This document shows positions 62,820 to 64,000 of a stretch of 64,000 bases of DNA, in pieces. The position numbers and the translations under genes were made by a program. The stretch is from Vicinamibacteria bacterium. Lineage in GTDB: Bacteria > Acidobacteriota > Vicinamibacteria > Fen-336. The notes beneath the pieces are model-generated. The model ran no database searches. It was not told the DNA's origin and saw nothing but the letters and a program-made list of their open reading frames with translations. The first letter of the stretch is position 1; each line of letters opens with the position of its first letter. The stretch is taken from positions 29,290 to 93,289 of the forward strand of contig JAMQGV010000045.1 in assembly GCA_025994075.1 (NCBI GenBank), written 5' to 3'.

Positions 62820-64000
62820 TCAAGGCACGCGCGGGCCGCGGGCGGGCCGCAGCGCCGCGGCCAGCGCCGCGGCGAAGCGGGGCGCCTCCGGCGCGGGCAG
62901 GCGGCTCACGGTGACGCGCAGCCCCGGCGCCGAGCGCAACCGGTAGCGCTCGCCCGCGCGCACGGCCCAGCCGCGGGCCGCGAGTTCCGCGATCGGGCCT
63001 GCCTCCTCGCTGGAAGCGACCCAGACGTTGAGACCCGAGGCGCCGCGCGCGGCGACCCCGTGGCGCGCCAGCGCGGCCACCAGCGCGTCGCGCCGCGCCG
63101 CGTACTCGCCTGCGGCGCGCTCGAGCCGGCGGGCGACCCCGCGGTCGGCGAGCAGGCGGGCCGCCAGTTCCTGGAGCAGCAGGCTGACCCAGCCGGTGCC
63201 GAGGTCGCGACGCCCCTCGACGCGGGCGACCGTCGTCGCGTCGCCCGCCAGCAGCGCCACGCGCAGGTCGGGACCGAGCGACTTGGACAGCGAGCGCACG
63301 TGGGCCCAGCGCGCCGCGGCCGGCGCGACCGCGTGCAGTGCCCGGCCGCAGACGGGGCCCGCGTGATCGTCCTCGATCGCCAGGCACTCGGGGTGGCGGG
63401 CGAGCAGCCGCCGCAGCTCGCGGGCGCGGCCGGCGGTCACCGCGGCCCCGGTCGGGTTCTGCGCCCGCGGCGTCAGCACGCAGGCGGTGGGCCGGCGCTC
63501 CAGCGCTTCGGCGAGCGAAGCCGGCATCGGCCCCTCGTCGTCCACCTCGAACGGCTCGGGCACCAGGCCCAGCGCGCCCAGCAGGTCCAGCACGCCGGGA
63601 TAGCCGGGGTCCTCGACCGCCACCCGATCGCCCGGGCGGCAGTGGGCGAGCAGCGCGCGCTCGACGCCGTCCATCGCGCCGCCGACCACGGTCAGCGACT
63701 CCGCGGGCACCCCGTCGGCGGCCAGTTGCGGCGCCGCGCGCGCCGCCAGCTCGGGCAGCACCGCGGGCGCCCCGTAGAGCCGCGGGTGCCCCGCGAGCTT
63801 CGCGAGGAACGGCCCGAGCTCCGGCAGCAGCGCGGGGTCGGGGCTGCCCGAGGCGAGGTCGAGCAGGCTCGCGGGCACGGAGTCGCCCGTGCGCGGGGCG
63901 CCCGGCGCGGCGGCGGCGACGGGCGGGCGCGGCGCGATCCGCGTCCCGCGGCGGCCGGCCGCCGCCACCACGCCGCGGCGGCCGAGCGCGCGGGACGCGG
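62820..64000 (-). CDS. MocR/PdxR-like regulator, aminotransferase part (cut by window edge)
   Basis: The frame is open to the right end of the window, so the N-terminal GntR-type DNA-binding domain is mostly missing. The visible part begins with its tail (VVAAAGRRGTRIAP) and continues as a fold type I aminotransferase with EDPGYPG, QNPTGA and the PLP-lysine segment SLSKSLGPDLRVA. MocR regulators sense PLP or amines. It could also be read as a stand-alone aminotransferase, but the N-terminal residues favour MocR. Confidence 0.8.
   Translation of the reverse strand, partial: ASRALGRRGVVAAAGRRGTRIAPRPPVAAAAPGAPRTGDSVPASLLDLASGSPDPALLPELGPFLAKLAGHPRLYGAPAVLPELAARAAPQLAADGVPAESLTVVGGAMDGVERALLAHCRPGDRVAVEDPGYPGVLDLLGALGLVPEPFEVDDEGPMPASLAEALERRPTACVLTPRAQNPTGAAVTAGRARELRRLLARHPECLAIEDDHAGPVCGRALHAVAPAAARWAHVRSLSKSLGPDLRVALLAGDATTVARVEGRRDLGTGWVSLLLQELAARLLADRGVARRLERAAGEYAARRDALVAALARHGVAARGASGLNVWVASSEEAGPIAELAARGWAVRAGERYRLRSAPGLRVTVSRLPAPEAPRFAAALAAALRPARGPRVP

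Overview
The window is very GC-rich chromosomal DNA with short intergenic gaps and many start/stop overlaps of the form ATGA, GTGA or TTGA. A Gram-negative cell plan is clear: SecA, several lipoproteins, a LolA-like carrier, a secretin, a TolC-type outer-membrane factor and a GAF-headed PilB-type ATPase. The mix of an MglA-type GTPase, a DUF4388 protein, tandem ArsA-like ATPases and a proteusin-type peptide cluster suggests Acidobacteriota (for example a Thermoanaerobaculia-like lineage) or Myxococcota. This is inference; there is no rRNA or marker set here to settle it. No tRNA, rRNA, CRISPR array or insertion sequence was seen, and no gene-free stretch exceeds 300 bases.

Left flank (1-21147): housekeeping genes mostly on the minus strand. 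They are a PsbP-like lipoprotein, guaB, secA, an M23 peptidase, comM, an MltD-like transglycosylase and a CoA-acylating aldehyde dehydrogenase with an odd C-terminal tail. Next come a plus-strand lipoprotein, a long MglA-type GTPase, a response regulator that has lost its key residues, three consecutive ArsA/Get3-like ATPases, a DUF4375-like protein and a macrodomain protein.

Centre (21144-50299): an apparently complete and unusual ribosomal peptide (RiPP) gene cluster. Three tandem nitrile-hydratase-leader (NHLP, proteusin-type) precursors (33244-34381) carry cores with three consecutive Cys-x-x-Ser/Thr units, each preceded by an invariant Arg. Around them are a class II lanthipeptide synthetase of the Cys-Cys-Gly type, a UPF0489 peptide arginase, two tandem-domain GNAT acyltransferases, a cupin_8/JmjC-like hydroxylase, two radical SAM maturases with a CX7CX2C cluster motif, a luciferase-like monooxygenase, two copies of a two-gene membrane module resembling the HTTM/vitamin-K carboxylase fold, an S41-like protease and an HExxH protein. 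Export is by TolC, HlyD, a C39-peptidase ABC transporter and a second ABC transporter. A partner-switching trio (HATPase, STAS, receiver-PP2C) follows in the same run. A plasmid RepA-like gene and a pair of 19-bp direct repeats lie immediately upstream of the precursors. The predicted product is a lanthionine-bearing peptide whose Arg is converted to ornithine and then possibly N-acylated.

Right flank (50312-64000): a secretin and LolA-like pair, a DUF4388 protein, and a cell-wall recycling operon (GHL10-like hydrolase, NagZ-type GH3 fused to a serine hydrolase, NamZ-type exo-muramidase) converging on a sodium/solute symporter. A PilB/GspE-like ATPase and the aminotransferase half of a MocR regulator cut by the window edge follow.
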